This document shows, piece by piece, positions 28,401 to 35,674 of a stretch of 64,000 nucleotides of DNA. The notes under the pieces were generated by a model. It saw nothing but the letters and a program-made list of their open reading frames with translations. It did no database searches and was not told the DNA's origin. The stretch is from Nepenthes gracilis (taxonomy: Eukaryota; Streptophyta; Magnoliopsida; Caryophyllales; Nepenthaceae). The stretch covers positions 3,283,438 to 3,347,437 of the forward strand of contig BSYO01000005.1 in the NCBI GenBank assembly GCA_033239525.1, given 5' to 3'. How positions within the stretch are numbered: the first letter of the stretch is position 1; each line of letters starts with the position of its first letter. The translations under genes and the position numbers were made by a program.

Positions 28401-31400
28401 CAATGTTTTCACCGTTACCAATTTTAGGAAGTCTAGTAACAATTTCCTTCTTGGAGATTCTCAACAAAGTTAGTGTAATTAACAAAACTAAGTCATTGAT
28501 GCCAAAGTTTAGAGACTCTTGCAGTACGACATTTCCAATTGGATTTTAAGGTCACACCATAAAAGTTATCCAGATTCATTTACCCTACCATAATAATCTC
28601 ACCATTTTGATTTATCACAACGCATTTGTTTCTGGCAAATTGGACAATCAATTCATTATCACAAATTTGACTAATGCTTAATGGGTTTGATTTAAGGCTC
28701 TCTACCAACAACACATCTTCAAGAGTGGGTAGGTACGAAATTTTCAATAGTGTATTTTCCAAGGATAGGGCACTTCGTACCATTGCCAAAAGTTACAACT
28801 CCTGCACTAAATTATTCAAAAGAGGAAAACATGGCTCTATTTCCACACATGTTGAGAGCAACCACTATCAAAATACCACATTGAGTTTTTTTTTTTTTTT
28901 TTTTTTGGCTTTAAGAGCAATATGAGCAACATTGCACATTAATTCATCCTTCCCCATACACATCTTTTTATTTGAGCGAACTCTTTAAGTTAAATTTGAC
29001 ACAATATTGTTTGAATGCTTAACTTAATTGAAAAGGTTTAACACTTGCCTAGAATGATCACCAAAACTTTAGGACACGAGTTTGGAACAATTAGGTCATA
29101 TGTGGCCACGCTAACCACTCTGATTGCTCACCAAAGTGGTTCCAGCAACAACACGATCATCATGAGATTTAACCTTTCAAAGATCAGGAGTATAGAACAA
29201 TGGGAATGAATATGTCCAGCTATCCCACAAGCATAAAAAGTCAACATAAATTTTCCAGTCAAAATGACCTGAGGAGAATGCACCTTATGTTGGACTCTAA
29301 AAGTCACACAAGTTAGCTATATTGCTTGGTTAACATGACTCAAGGGCAAACTCCCAACTCTTTCTAAGCTACTGGTGGTAGCCAAAACAAAGACGGTTTT
29401 TGAGGAGGGCTTAGGAGCCATTTTCTCTAAAGCCAAGACCTTATTTCCAATTGCCTTCCCAATACCAAACAGATGATCAAGTATTTTTGAACTTTTTGTG
29501 AACATAAGCAGCTGTGCCTAAAATTTTCCAAATCCTTTTCAAGAGATTTGACCTTGTTCTCAAGAGATTGTTTCAAGGATTTCAAAGTACTAAGATTTTC
29601 TTCTATATCCACAAGACGATTCAAGTTTAATTTTTCATTTTTCATCTCTTACAACCTATTGGAGACCATCGTAGTCACTATCCCAATCAACAGATTCATT
29701 ATCATTTGCTTAGTCATCCTCCTCATAATTCTCAATTCAAAGACAAGCATCATACAATTTGAGAACTCCCAGATTTGAGAGACTCACTATCACTTTCCTC
29801 AGTCTCTTCATCAATGAGAGAGGCATTCAAAGCTTTGTCTTTGTTGCATTTGAAGTTGGGACACTCTGCTCTAATGTGACCAAAACCTTGGCACTCCTAA
29901 CATTAAATACCTTGCAATTTCTAGTCTTTATGGTCATTTTTGTCATTTTTCGTATTTCTTGTGATCATTAGATTCCTTAGATTTTCCAAAAGTTTTTTTT
30001 TTTGTTATTTATCAAAAAATCTTTTCAACTGCTTGGCAAAGAGGGCAACGTCCACATCATAAGCAAACTCATCCCCAGAGTCATCATAAGATTTTTCTTT
30101 GACCAATCAAAGGGCAACGAATTTGTTCCTTTTTTATTGTGGAAGAGACAATTCATAGGTCTAGATAGATCCAACCAATTCAATTTTAACCCAATCAAAG
30201 TCTTTGTTTTCCATGATACACGTGACCTGTGATCAAAAACTCTCAGACAATGATATTAGAACTTTCTAAATAATTCTTATTTCTAGAATTTTCTTCCCTA
30301 AGTTGAGGATAGAGTTAACTATGTCATTTAACTTGGCATAGAACTCGTCAAAGTTTTCCTCATCTTTTATTCTAAGTTCTTCAAGCCTAGTAGACAACTT
30401 TTGGAGTTTTGAATTCTTGACGGATTTAGTGCCTTCATGAGTGATTTGTAAGATATCCCATACTTTCTTAGAAAACTCACACATAGACAAATGTCTAAAT
30501 TCATCACAAAAAATAGTTATAAAAGTTGTGTGAATACTCTTGCTGTTCCAATTACTACCACTTAGCTCATCAGTGGACCAAGTGGCACGGTCTTTGGGAG
30601 AAAGTAATCCCATCTTCAGTTTTAGTAAGTAGAAACCACCCTCACTTCACACACAGCCAAACTTGTTCATCAAGTGATTTAAAGAACACTAGTATGCAAA
30701 CTTTCTAATAGGCATAATTATTTTCATCAAAATACGAAGAAATCAACAATAAGTGACTTAATGTCAACTAGGCATGGGAGAGTCAAGGTTCGAAGTCCAC
30801 CTTTGATACCACTTGAAAGAAATAAATAGTCACTAATGGACTACAGTTTAGACCCTACGACTACACATAACCACAAAATACTCGAATACTCAATAACGGA
30901 AGGAATGTTCAAATCTAGATGTAACAAATTCGTTGAAATTCAAGCTCATATGTTCTTCATATGTGAATCAGGCATGGCTGGACCAATTGCAAAAATTGCC
31001 AACTATAAAATCATTAACAGTTTCGATCCACGGGAGCTAAGTATGGACACAAACATGGACATAACACCAACACAGTGGCATGTTGAAGACACGGTAAGTG
31101 AAATTCACAGTTTTTGTATGATGTTGATGTCGCATCCCAGCTCATAAGTATACATAAATTTTGGCAGTGTTTGGATATCTGTGAATGCAGAAAGAGGACA
31201 ATTGCCACTTCTTTCCCATTTGTATTAATTTTATAGAACAATAAAACCAAAATCTGCCTAAAATAGTATCTCTCATATAACCCCATTAATGTCACTAAAA
31301 TAACTGCAATCATGCTTCCTTAATACCTAGGATTTGAAACCTCATTAATCTTCTATGTCCAGGCGTAGGATCTGCCTTAAATAATATCCCTTCCATGAAA

Positions 31401-32141
31401 AAAAAAAAAAAAGTTAATTTACCAACAATTTTTTGATTTCACGAGGAAGGGTGTCGAATTGAAACACCACAAACATGTAGTAAATCAAAACAAACGAAAC
31501 ACACAAACAAGCGACAATACTTTTCATATGGCATGCGGTGTTCACATTCTAATTCCAACATTCAGTTGAGACCACTAGTAAAAATCACAACTTTGTGGGT
31601 CAATTTCTGGAATCTAAGTAAATAAGACTATCAACAGTAATGGAGGATAATCGAAGATAACAAAATGCCCCAGAAAGAATAAACATACTGGATCTCTGTA
31701 TATGGGGTAAACAGGAATCTCTTCGCGGTTCAAAAACATAGCTTCTGCCACCACCGGCCCTAGAAACAACACACACCAACCCCACTGTTATATTCAACCG
31801 ATCATTTGATTCAATTTTGAATCTGTCTACACTTCTACTAAAAATTATTCAATACCAGGCTTAACAACATGGCGATTGGTAAGTATGATTCCCCGACGCT
31901 TATCGACTACGAAACCGGTGGCATAGCTGGCGCCGGCTGACTCCGTATCGAAGGCTCGACAGGCGGTCGTTCGGAGGACGACGACGGCAGGGACAACTTT
32001 GTTTAGCGCTTTTCTCCAATCCTCAGCAGTCGCTACGTTTTCTTTGGAGGGAGGATCAATCTCCATACCTAATTCTTCCTTCATGAAAGATTCGAGTCCT
32101 GATGCTCCCTCCGATCCCAGTCGTTCCAATGGATCTCCCAT
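1359..32141 (-). CDS. DEGP7: Protease Do-like 7 (DEGP7/DEG7), 5' part of the gene, 11 coding exons; 3' end off the window
   Basis: ATP-independent trypsin-like serine protease of the HtrA/Deg family. The plant DEG7 subfamily is about 1,100 residues long, with an active and a degenerate protease domain plus several PDZ domains, and has been linked to photosystem II repair in chloroplasts. Joining 31856-32141, 31689-31759, 16685-16819, 14400-14458, 11493-11529, 11066-11191, 10408-10497, 2626-2691, 2467-2523, 2319-2384 and 1359-1466 gives 1,101 nt, 367 codons, with no stop. All seen introns are GT-AG and phases agree. Catalytic triad: His91 (TNRHVV), Asp122 (VHDFGF), Ser206 (GGSSGSP). The first PDZ domain begins near residue 275. 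The start is the first in-frame ATG, with G at -3 and +4, and MGDPLERLG matches the family N-terminus. The second protease domain and later PDZ domains are not in the window. Identity is by recognition of the family sequence. Confidence 0.95.
2319..2384 (-). CDS. DEGP7: DEGP7 coding exon 10
   Basis: Encodes VPGGPAHKHLETGDVLVRVN then HE, the core of PDZ-1 (GPA..HLE.GDVLVRVN). The acceptor is CACTTCAG and the donor GAA|GTAAGC. Confidence 0.93.
2467..2523 (-). CDS. DEGP7: DEGP7 coding exon 9
   Basis: Encodes MVRCASPAGETGMLVVDSV, matching the PDZ-1 start of the family. The acceptor is AAATAG and the donor GTT|GTGAGT. Confidence 0.9.
2626..2691 (-). CDS. DEGP7: DEGP7 coding exon 8
   Basis: Encodes VTFIHKGFDEIRRLGL and QRDTEM, the linker into the first PDZ domain. 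The acceptor is TTTGTAG and the donor ATG|GTATTT. The sequence around both ends of intron 8 reads ATGGTA, so the junction could be misplaced by a codon. Confidence 0.9.
6998..7160 (-). mobile_element. LINE (L1-type) reverse transcriptase fragment
   Basis: On the minus strand, about 7015-7070 translates to GDVLSPFLFIVVIEDFMRF, close to the conserved GDPLSPFLF block of plant LINE reverse transcriptases. A frameshift or stop separates it from sequence just upstream in which NGVSQLQNF may be the usual NG...F block. No catalytic YADD box or LINE tail was found. It is a short decayed remnant inside DEGP7 intron 7. Confidence 0.5.
9036..9312. mobile_element. 277-bp MITE-like element, copy 1
   Basis: Shares length (277 bp) and sequence with 26441-26717. 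Both have internal TATC/GATA-rich blocks, a middle segment TATTGGCCAATAT (or close), and an end reading near TATTTTCAT. The ends are imperfect inverted repeats; in this copy the left end (ATGCCCATATCGAT) is the weaker one. No coding capacity. It lies in DEGP7 intron 7. I could not define a target duplication. Confidence 0.6.
10408..10497 (-). CDS. DEGP7: DEGP7 coding exon 7
   Basis: Encodes residues 239-268 (VVRALRFLQ to IPRGTLQ), the end of the protease domain. The acceptor is TCTGCAG and the donor CAG|GTTTGT. It is followed by the 7.7-kb intron 7. Confidence 0.93.
11066..11191 (-). CDS. DEGP7: DEGP7 coding exon 6 (catalytic serine)
   Basis: Encodes residues 197-238, starting AASGTKGGSSGSPVIDWQ and ending FFLPLEP. 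Ser206 is the nucleophile: GSSGSP takes the place of the GNSGGP motif of bacterial HtrA. Flanked by TTTGCAG and GTGGGT. Confidence 0.94.
11493..11529 (-). CDS. DEGP7: DEGP7 coding exon 5
   Basis: A 37-nt micro-exon encoding (K)DGYNDFNTFYMQ. The acceptor is GGTGCAG|GGAC and the donor CAA|GTAAGT. It is short enough to be missed by automatic annotation. Confidence 0.92.
11530..14399 (-). other. DEGP7 intron 4, 2.9 kb
   Basis: No transposon recognised. It contains a local duplication at 14165-14210 and 14247-14298 that shares a 20-base core, CCTCAATCAGCTCCAGATGT. Otherwise unremarkable intron DNA. Confidence 0.6.
14165..14298. repeat. Local direct duplication, two ~50-bp copies
   Basis: Copies at 14165-14210 and 14247-14298 share the core CCTCAATCAGCTCCAGATGT and similar right flanks (TCCAATTAGTGT, TCCAATGAGTGT). 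They are about 82 bp apart and separated by a CT-rich run. Confidence 0.8.
14400..14458 (-). CDS. DEGP7: DEGP7 coding exon 4
   Basis: Encodes VSILAGTLARLDRDAPHYK plus two bases of the next Lys codon. The peptide is near-identical to the family. The exon ends AAAAA|GTATGG, which fits the phase of exon 5. Confidence 0.92.
14459..16684 (-). other. DEGP7 intron 3, 2.2 kb
   Basis: Includes a long purine-rich stretch on the plus strand (about 14880-15060, GA/AAG-rich) that produces spurious Phe/Leu/Ser-rich open frames on the minus strand. No gene or transposon recognised. Confidence 0.6.
16685..16819 (-). CDS. DEGP7: DEGP7 coding exon 3
   Basis: Encodes residues 120-164, from VHDFGFFRYDP to NDSGEK, including the catalytic Asp122. 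The acceptor is CTGCTAG|GTAC and the donor AAAAG|GTATTC. It is 135 nt long, phase 0 at both ends. Confidence 0.93.
16820..20396 (-). other. DEGP7 intron 2, 3' part, outside the copia element
   Basis: Intron DNA with a (CCCCCA)n microsatellite at 17509-17541. A run of Pro-rich codons at 20085-20250 is C-rich sequence, not a recognised gene. No domain found in the small open frames. Confidence 0.6.
17509..17541. repeat. (CCCCCA)n microsatellite
   Basis: Five uninterrupted C-rich hexamer units in DEGP7 intron 2. The complementary strand is G-rich with several runs of five Gs and could form a G-quadruplex. Confidence 0.9.
20397..20595 (-). repeat. Copia 3' LTR
   Basis: Starts TGTTAGGAATTTTATG and ends CTATCTATTGCTTTCG, with the terminal CA changed to CG. 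It aligns with the 5' LTR at 30814-31019. Confidence 0.75.
20597..20608 (-). other. Polypurine tract of the copia element
   Basis: The minus strand reads AAAGGGGGAGAT directly before TGTTAGG, the start of the 3' LTR. This is the usual layout of copia elements. Confidence 0.75.
20609..23739 (-). other. Copia 3' region between pol and the 3' LTR, unassigned
   Basis: 3.1 kb, longer than usual for a copia 3' end. The 3' 150 bp next to the PPT resembles the matching part of the second copia element (41390-41520). A purine-rich run next to TGTTAGGAGCTAG at 23160 (minus strand) could be a second PPT and LTR start, so another element may be nested here. The open frames in 21000-22700 resemble nothing I recognise. 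Confidence 0.5.
23740..24288 (-). pseudogene. Copia RNase H region, broken
   Basis: Fragments on the minus strand: VDPKEYYLSFMKRIIR, VGCVDDWK, KSTSGGCF, SKKQNSIS, VYCDNISAINI, RTKHTNICHHFIRELDMA and ENQLAEFFTKPLDGL. These are the standard copia RNase H blocks in order, in more than one frame. Confidence 0.88.
24289..26197 (-). mobile_element. Solo LTR (gypsy-like), 1.9 kb, nested in copia pol
   Basis: On the minus strand it starts TGTAAGATCTAAACC and ends GGGGATGTGACG. The first flank is TTCAA (26198-26202) and the other TCCAG (24284-24288), which would be a 5-bp target duplication with two transitions. Removing it joins CARFQ directly to VDPKEYYLSFMKRIIR, restoring copia pol. A CT-rich block (25740-25830) and a Gypsy-like TGTAA...GTGAC end are visible. 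No internal domain, so it is a solo LTR. The Gypsy assignment rests on end style only. Confidence 0.78.
26203..26440 (-). pseudogene. Copia pol segment between two insertions
   Basis: Frames read MDDKKHVRTPMSAIIKSG and SLYLTAS-like then NIAFSVGVCARFQ, the usual copia sequence between RT and RNase H. It ends exactly at TTTCAA, next to the solo LTR. Confidence 0.8.
26441..26717. mobile_element. 277-bp MITE-like element, copy 2
   Basis: Inserted in copia RT between the GELN(V)F block and the following FCKSN segment. On the plus strand it starts ATGGAAATATCGAT and ends ATCAATATTTTCAT, imperfect inverted repeats (12 of 14 positions pair). It is the same length as 9036-9312. Non-coding, AT-rich, full of TATC/GATA steps. 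Confidence 0.65.
26718..27340 (-). pseudogene. Copia reverse transcriptase N-terminal part, interrupted
   Basis: The open part 26975-27310 includes VIGTKWIFKNKFDETGSI, RLVAKGYT and the HQMDNKSSFLNGFLQEE block. Downstream frames read KALYGLK and EFEMSMMGELNVF. The catalytic YVDD box appears as YINV at 26816-26827, so both aspartates are lost. Coding similarity stops at 26718, where a 277-bp element is inserted. Confidence 0.88.
27640..28880 (-). pseudogene. Copia gag-pre-integrase and integrase region, broken
   Basis: From high to low coordinate: a target-site-like block near 28740-28850 (CGNRAMFSSFE, VTFGNGTKCPILGKYTIE), the integrase core near 28200-28340 (LLHMDLIGPSRVQRLGGKYY, then VADDFTRYS), and the integrase C-terminal part near 27650-27830 (CFHIFGSKCYILRDKEKLAK). 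Many stops and frameshifts separate them. Confidence 0.85.
29850..29915 (-). pseudogene. Gag zinc knuckle with two in-frame stops
   Basis: Reads GI*C*ECQGFGHIRAECPNF. All C-X2-C-X4-H-X4-C ligands are present, but two codons are TAA and TAG where Gln or similar is expected, as C-to-T change would produce. A second, weaker knuckle (FYACGIAGHIHSHC) lies near 29180-29240. Confidence 0.8.
30266..30720 (-). pseudogene. Copia gag, broken
   Basis: The minus-strand frame contains SSDEQVWLCVK before a stop. An open part (30266-30613) follows with NWNSKSIHTTF, MCEFSKKVWDILQITHEGT and LQKLSTRLEELRIKDEENF, which match the UBN2-type gag of plant copia elements. The frame is interrupted before and after. 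Not a host gene. Confidence 0.85.
30796..30811 (-). other. Primer-binding site of the copia element
   Basis: TGGTATCAAAGG lies two bases inside the 5' LTR end. The plant copia consensus TGGTATCAGAGC pairs with the 3' end of initiator tRNA-Met; the AGAG to AAAG difference is decay or variation. Confidence 0.75.
30814..31019 (-). repeat. Copia 5' LTR
   Basis: Starts TGTTAATGATTTTATAG and ends TTTATTTCTTTCA on the minus strand, then AG and TGGTATC. It aligns with 20397-20595: both contain forms of TGGCAATTT and ACTAT(T/C)TATT. Confidence 0.75.
31020..31688 (-). other. DEGP7 intron 2, 5' part
   Basis: 669 bp of intron between the copia 5' LTR and exon 2. It includes an A run at about 31398-31411. 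Nothing else recognised. Confidence 0.6.
31689..31759 (-). CDS. DEGP7: DEGP7 coding exon 2
   Basis: Encodes GPVVAEAMFLNREEIPVYP and the following IYRDP (residues 96-119). The acceptor is TTTCTAG and the donor CCA|GTATGT. The downstream intron 2 (16820-31688) is 14.9 kb and holds the copia element. Confidence 0.93.
31856..32141 (-). CDS. DEGP7: DEGP7 coding exon 1
   Basis: Encodes residues 1-95 plus one base. It holds the family N-terminus, the ATAEDWRKAL segment and the catalytic His91 in TNRHVVKP. The donor reads AAGCCTG|GTATTG. Intron 1 is only 96 bp. Confidence 0.93.
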
Positions 32142-34641
32142 TCCAGTGCTACTTTCTCTATCGAGTCCAGACACAACCTCTCTATCCCTCTGTTCAGATT
32201 GGACTAGGGTATTAGAGAAGAGAGAGAACGCTTCAACGGAACAGAGTGACGAGTGTGAAGCGAGAACTTTCTTTTGAGATCTGCACTGGCAAGTGTTTCC
32301 CAGCTTTAACAGAGCGGGACAACGGACCGGAACAAACCGGAACCGGCAGGCGGGGAACACTCCGGCTTTTATCAGAAATATTTGGGGATGTTTTATTTAT
32401 TATTATATGAGTTATTAGTAAATTATCATATTATGAAAAAAATATTTTAAAAATATTAAAATAATATATCTTTCACGTTTGTCCATTTAAAATCTATTTA
32501 TTTGTCTAGGAAGAAAAAATATACTACTTCATCTTCCAAAAAAATCTACAGTTTATTAGTACCAATGTAATTTTTTTATTTAAAAAAAAAAAGGCAGAGA
32601 AAGAGAAATATTGTGCAGATAGAGAGGACAAAAGTTCATTTTTTAATTCTTTGATAGAAAGAGTACTTTAAATTTTAAATGTAGCTTCTTCTTCTTTTTC
32701 CATTTTCATCCGCGGGAATAGATGTTGCTAGGGTGAGATGTCATTTTTGTATAGTTTATTTAATATTATTGGTGAGATAACTATCTTAAAAGGTGTTAAT
32801 TAAATTATTTTAAAAAGTTTATTTGAAATATTTTTTAAAATATCATAGATTTTTTATGAAAAAATATCTAATAACAAAATAGTAAGATTTATATCTAAAT
32901 GAGTCTAATTTTAACCGTTAAAAATGAGTTTAAATTGTCATAAGATAAATTATCAGAAGTAGGATAAAATTATCAAAAAGATAATACTATCAAAAGATTC
33001 AAATTGTCGGATACATGATTGTTAAATAAATTGGATTATTAAAAAGAATAAGTATTTGAAGTTAGATTATCAAGGTAAAATATTATCAACAAACTGTAAT
33101 ATTATAGATTCGCTCTGTCATATGATAATAATTATTTATATAAGCAAAATTATCAAAATGATAAATTATTAAGATGACAATCCAACCTATAAGTGATGCT
33201 CTCATGGAGTTGCCCATGTCAAAATATTGAACTGTTCATTCAAACAAAATGTTAAAATAGCTTATATCATTAACCAATAGCATGCCACGTTAATTTTGAT
33301 TAATTTGTATCATTTTAAGAGTTATTCATATTTTAAGCTACTCATAAACTTTTATATTAATTCCATAATAATAAAAAATTACAATAAATGAGATATGATA
33401 TTACACCAAGAAGATATTATAATAGTCAAAAACATTGTTACTACCACTTATAAAAACCACCAAAAATATTAAAGTGAAAAGCATACAACTAGACTCACTC
33501 ATAATCAGTTGATAATGATATAAAGACTATATATCATAAGAAAGATAAAACGACTTTCATATATTAGATATTCACTCTAATTTGTTATAAAAACTAAGTA
33601 GTTATTATTATTTTTTAATACAGGTCTAATGTCTAAATAGATATAAACTCCTTAAAAATAGAAATAAAAACATTCAATATTACATACTCAAATGAATTAA
33701 TTGAGTCAAGCTTAAGAATTATTCAACGAATTTCAAAGTTAAGCTCAAATTTTAATTATTTTTTTTATAAATGAGCAGCCTCAAAGGAAACTTTTATAAA
33801 ATTATTTATAAATAATTTGACTCGTTCATAATTCAATATAATACTTACACTCCATCAAATGTTGTCACATAAAGGGAATACTGAGGGCATGGGTACCCTT
33901 GTTTTTTCCCCAAAGATACGAAATGAGCATGATCAGTATATTCAATTCCACCTCAAGGAATCCATTAGCTCAAAATTTACTTCATGAAGTCAACTTATTT
34001 TAAGGAACCTATTTAACAGCAACATAATTGCAGTCAAGTCTTAATCATCCACTATGCTCTTTGTTTACAAATAAATAAGAATTAAATAAGGGAGAGGTTC
34101 CCCTAATTTTGGTGCACCGGTTGATGTCAAGTTTGAACTACAGTCAATAATAATTAATACACAGTAGATGAGTTATTGTATAGAAAGAAAGCATGAGAAT
34201 TTATTAAATTTTTCCATACATAAAATAGCAGTAAATTCACTCCTTTGTGGCATGTTTTACAACAGAACATATAATTTTATGCCGCGTAGAGATAAATTAA
34301 TAAATAAAACATGGAAGGGAGAGTAAATTGTACGATTAAGTTGAAAGCTGAAAGCTTTGCTCTTGACTTCTGATTTGCTAAAGGAATGATTCGAAGGACC
34401 AGTACTGGTATTCCAAGCAAACAAAGTTATTGGTGAAGCCTTAGGATTTTAAAAAATAATATTATATAATTATTGTCAAGATATTTCATAGGCACTTACT
34501 TAAACATTACTTCTTATAAATATCATATAAAATTTTAGAAACGTGATGAAGCAACTGCATAAATTTAACTGGGGAACAACTAGAAATATAAGGGTTCATA
34601 CACGGCCTTAAAAGAGGCAATTAAACTTTCTAATATCATCA
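32142..34641. promoter_or_regulatory. Intergenic region with DEGP7 promoter and 5' UTR
   Basis: The first 220 bp upstream of the DEGP7 ATG are GC-richer and open in the DEGP7 frame but lack an ATG, so they are probably 5' UTR. From about 32390 the sequence becomes strongly AT-rich with no gene. I cannot place a TATA box or start site with confidence. Confidence 0.45.
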
Positions 34642-34647
34642 TTTATT
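34642..34647 (-). terminator. Possible poly(A) signal of the armadillo gene
   Basis: AATAAA on the minus strand about 170 nt after the stop codon. The position fits a plant near-upstream element, but hexamers of this kind are common in AT-rich DNA. Confidence 0.35.
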
Positions 34648-34818
34648 CTTGCCACAAACCAGTCACCTGATACCATCAACGATGGCCTGGACCGGCATTC
34701 TTCACCGTATCGATTCGAGCATTCATCCTGCCCGTAACACCGAAAACCCAATTCAACGGGCAAATCTTACACCAACAGCAAAAGAGAAAAAGGAAAAAGA
34801 AAGACGCACGAAACTCGA

Positions 34819-35674
34819 TCATTTTGAAGAAACTTCAGAGGCACAGCTAGCAATCTGCAAGTCAGCAGGGGTGGTGCATATCAGTGCCCTTTTCTGTAAA
34901 TGCCTCAGGCTTTGTTCCATGCTAACCTGCACCATTTCGGCCAGCATCTTCTTCGCTTTTCCTGACTGATCGTCCCCGTCAATTTGAGAGATAATGTTGC
35001 AGACTATGTTCTCTAGCGTGTCGGGTTGGACCTCCGATCTCGGGTACGGAGACTCCCTCAATAGCTGCAGCAGTGCCTTAGCTTTAGACTGAGCCTTTGG
35101 GGTACCCTGAACCGTGAGCTCAAGAAGCCCGGGAATGACCCCTTCCCTAAGTATTGGTTCTCGGTATTTGCGTCGGTCGCTCTCGCACATGATCAGAAGC
35201 GCCCCAACGGCATGCTCCCGGCTTCGAAGAGAGCCGCCCTCAAGCACCTCGACCACCGCAAGCACTCCGCCTTCTTCAGAAACCAAAGCATCTCGGGCCT
35301 GGTCGGATACCAATAGAGATTCTAGCAGGGCGGTGCATTTTTCCGCTGTTCTGGAAGATTTTCTACAGCTTTTGAGCAGGTTCAGTATGGAAGGGACAGG
35401 ATTTGCAGGGAGAGTTAAGTGAATGTTATCGGAGTGAGTCAAGAGGTTGTAAAGAGCCATAACAGCATCAACCTTTGCCTGCGGGGTTCCATGTCCGAGG
35501 ACTTTTACAAGGAGAGGGATCACTCCATAGGCACTTATGGTGGGCTTGTTCGCGGAAGAAGCAGAAAGAGTTAGTATAGAGGTAGTGGCATACTCCTGAA
35601 GACTGCCACTGTCTGTCTGAAGAAATTGGGTTATCAGATCTAGAGCACCAGCTGCCGCAATGCTGATTTTATTT
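34819..35674 (-). CDS. Armadillo-repeat gene, exon 2
   Basis: Encodes NKISIAAAGALDLI through the end, CASEVSSK, then TGA. The open frame continues past the acceptor to 35877, but that part is intron: family relatives read DE(K/R)NKI across the junction. Confidence 0.92.

Larger units (their letters stand above)
20397..31019 (-). mobile_element. Degenerate Ty1/copia LTR retrotransposon with nested insertions
   Basis: An old, non-functional copia element in DEGP7 intron 2, on the same strand as the gene. Order on the minus strand: 5' LTR (30814-31019), PBS (TGGTATC at 30805-30811), gag (about 30270-30720), two zinc knuckles, integrase (about 27640-28360), reverse transcriptase (about 26720-27340), RNase H (about 23740-24290), PPT (20597-20608), 3' LTR (20397-20595). 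Integrase ahead of RT is the copia order. The LTRs align along their length but with many mismatches, so the insertion is old. Pol is interrupted by a 277-bp element and a 1.9-kb solo LTR. Stops and frameshifts occur throughout, and the RT YVDD box reads YINV. No clear target duplication was found. Confidence 0.88.

Noticed and set aside
31845..31855. DEGP7 ending at GIE just after HVVKPG
   Set aside because: This is read-through into intron 1. The splice GCCTG|GTATTG to exon 2 restores the family sequence GPVVAEAMF.
32142..32360. 73-residue N-terminal extension of DEGP7, rich in Arg, Cys and Ser, resembling a transit peptide
   Set aside because: The frame is open but its first codon is GTG and there is no ATG before MGDPLERLG, which is the family start. 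More likely 5' UTR; a non-AUG start cannot be excluded from sequence alone.
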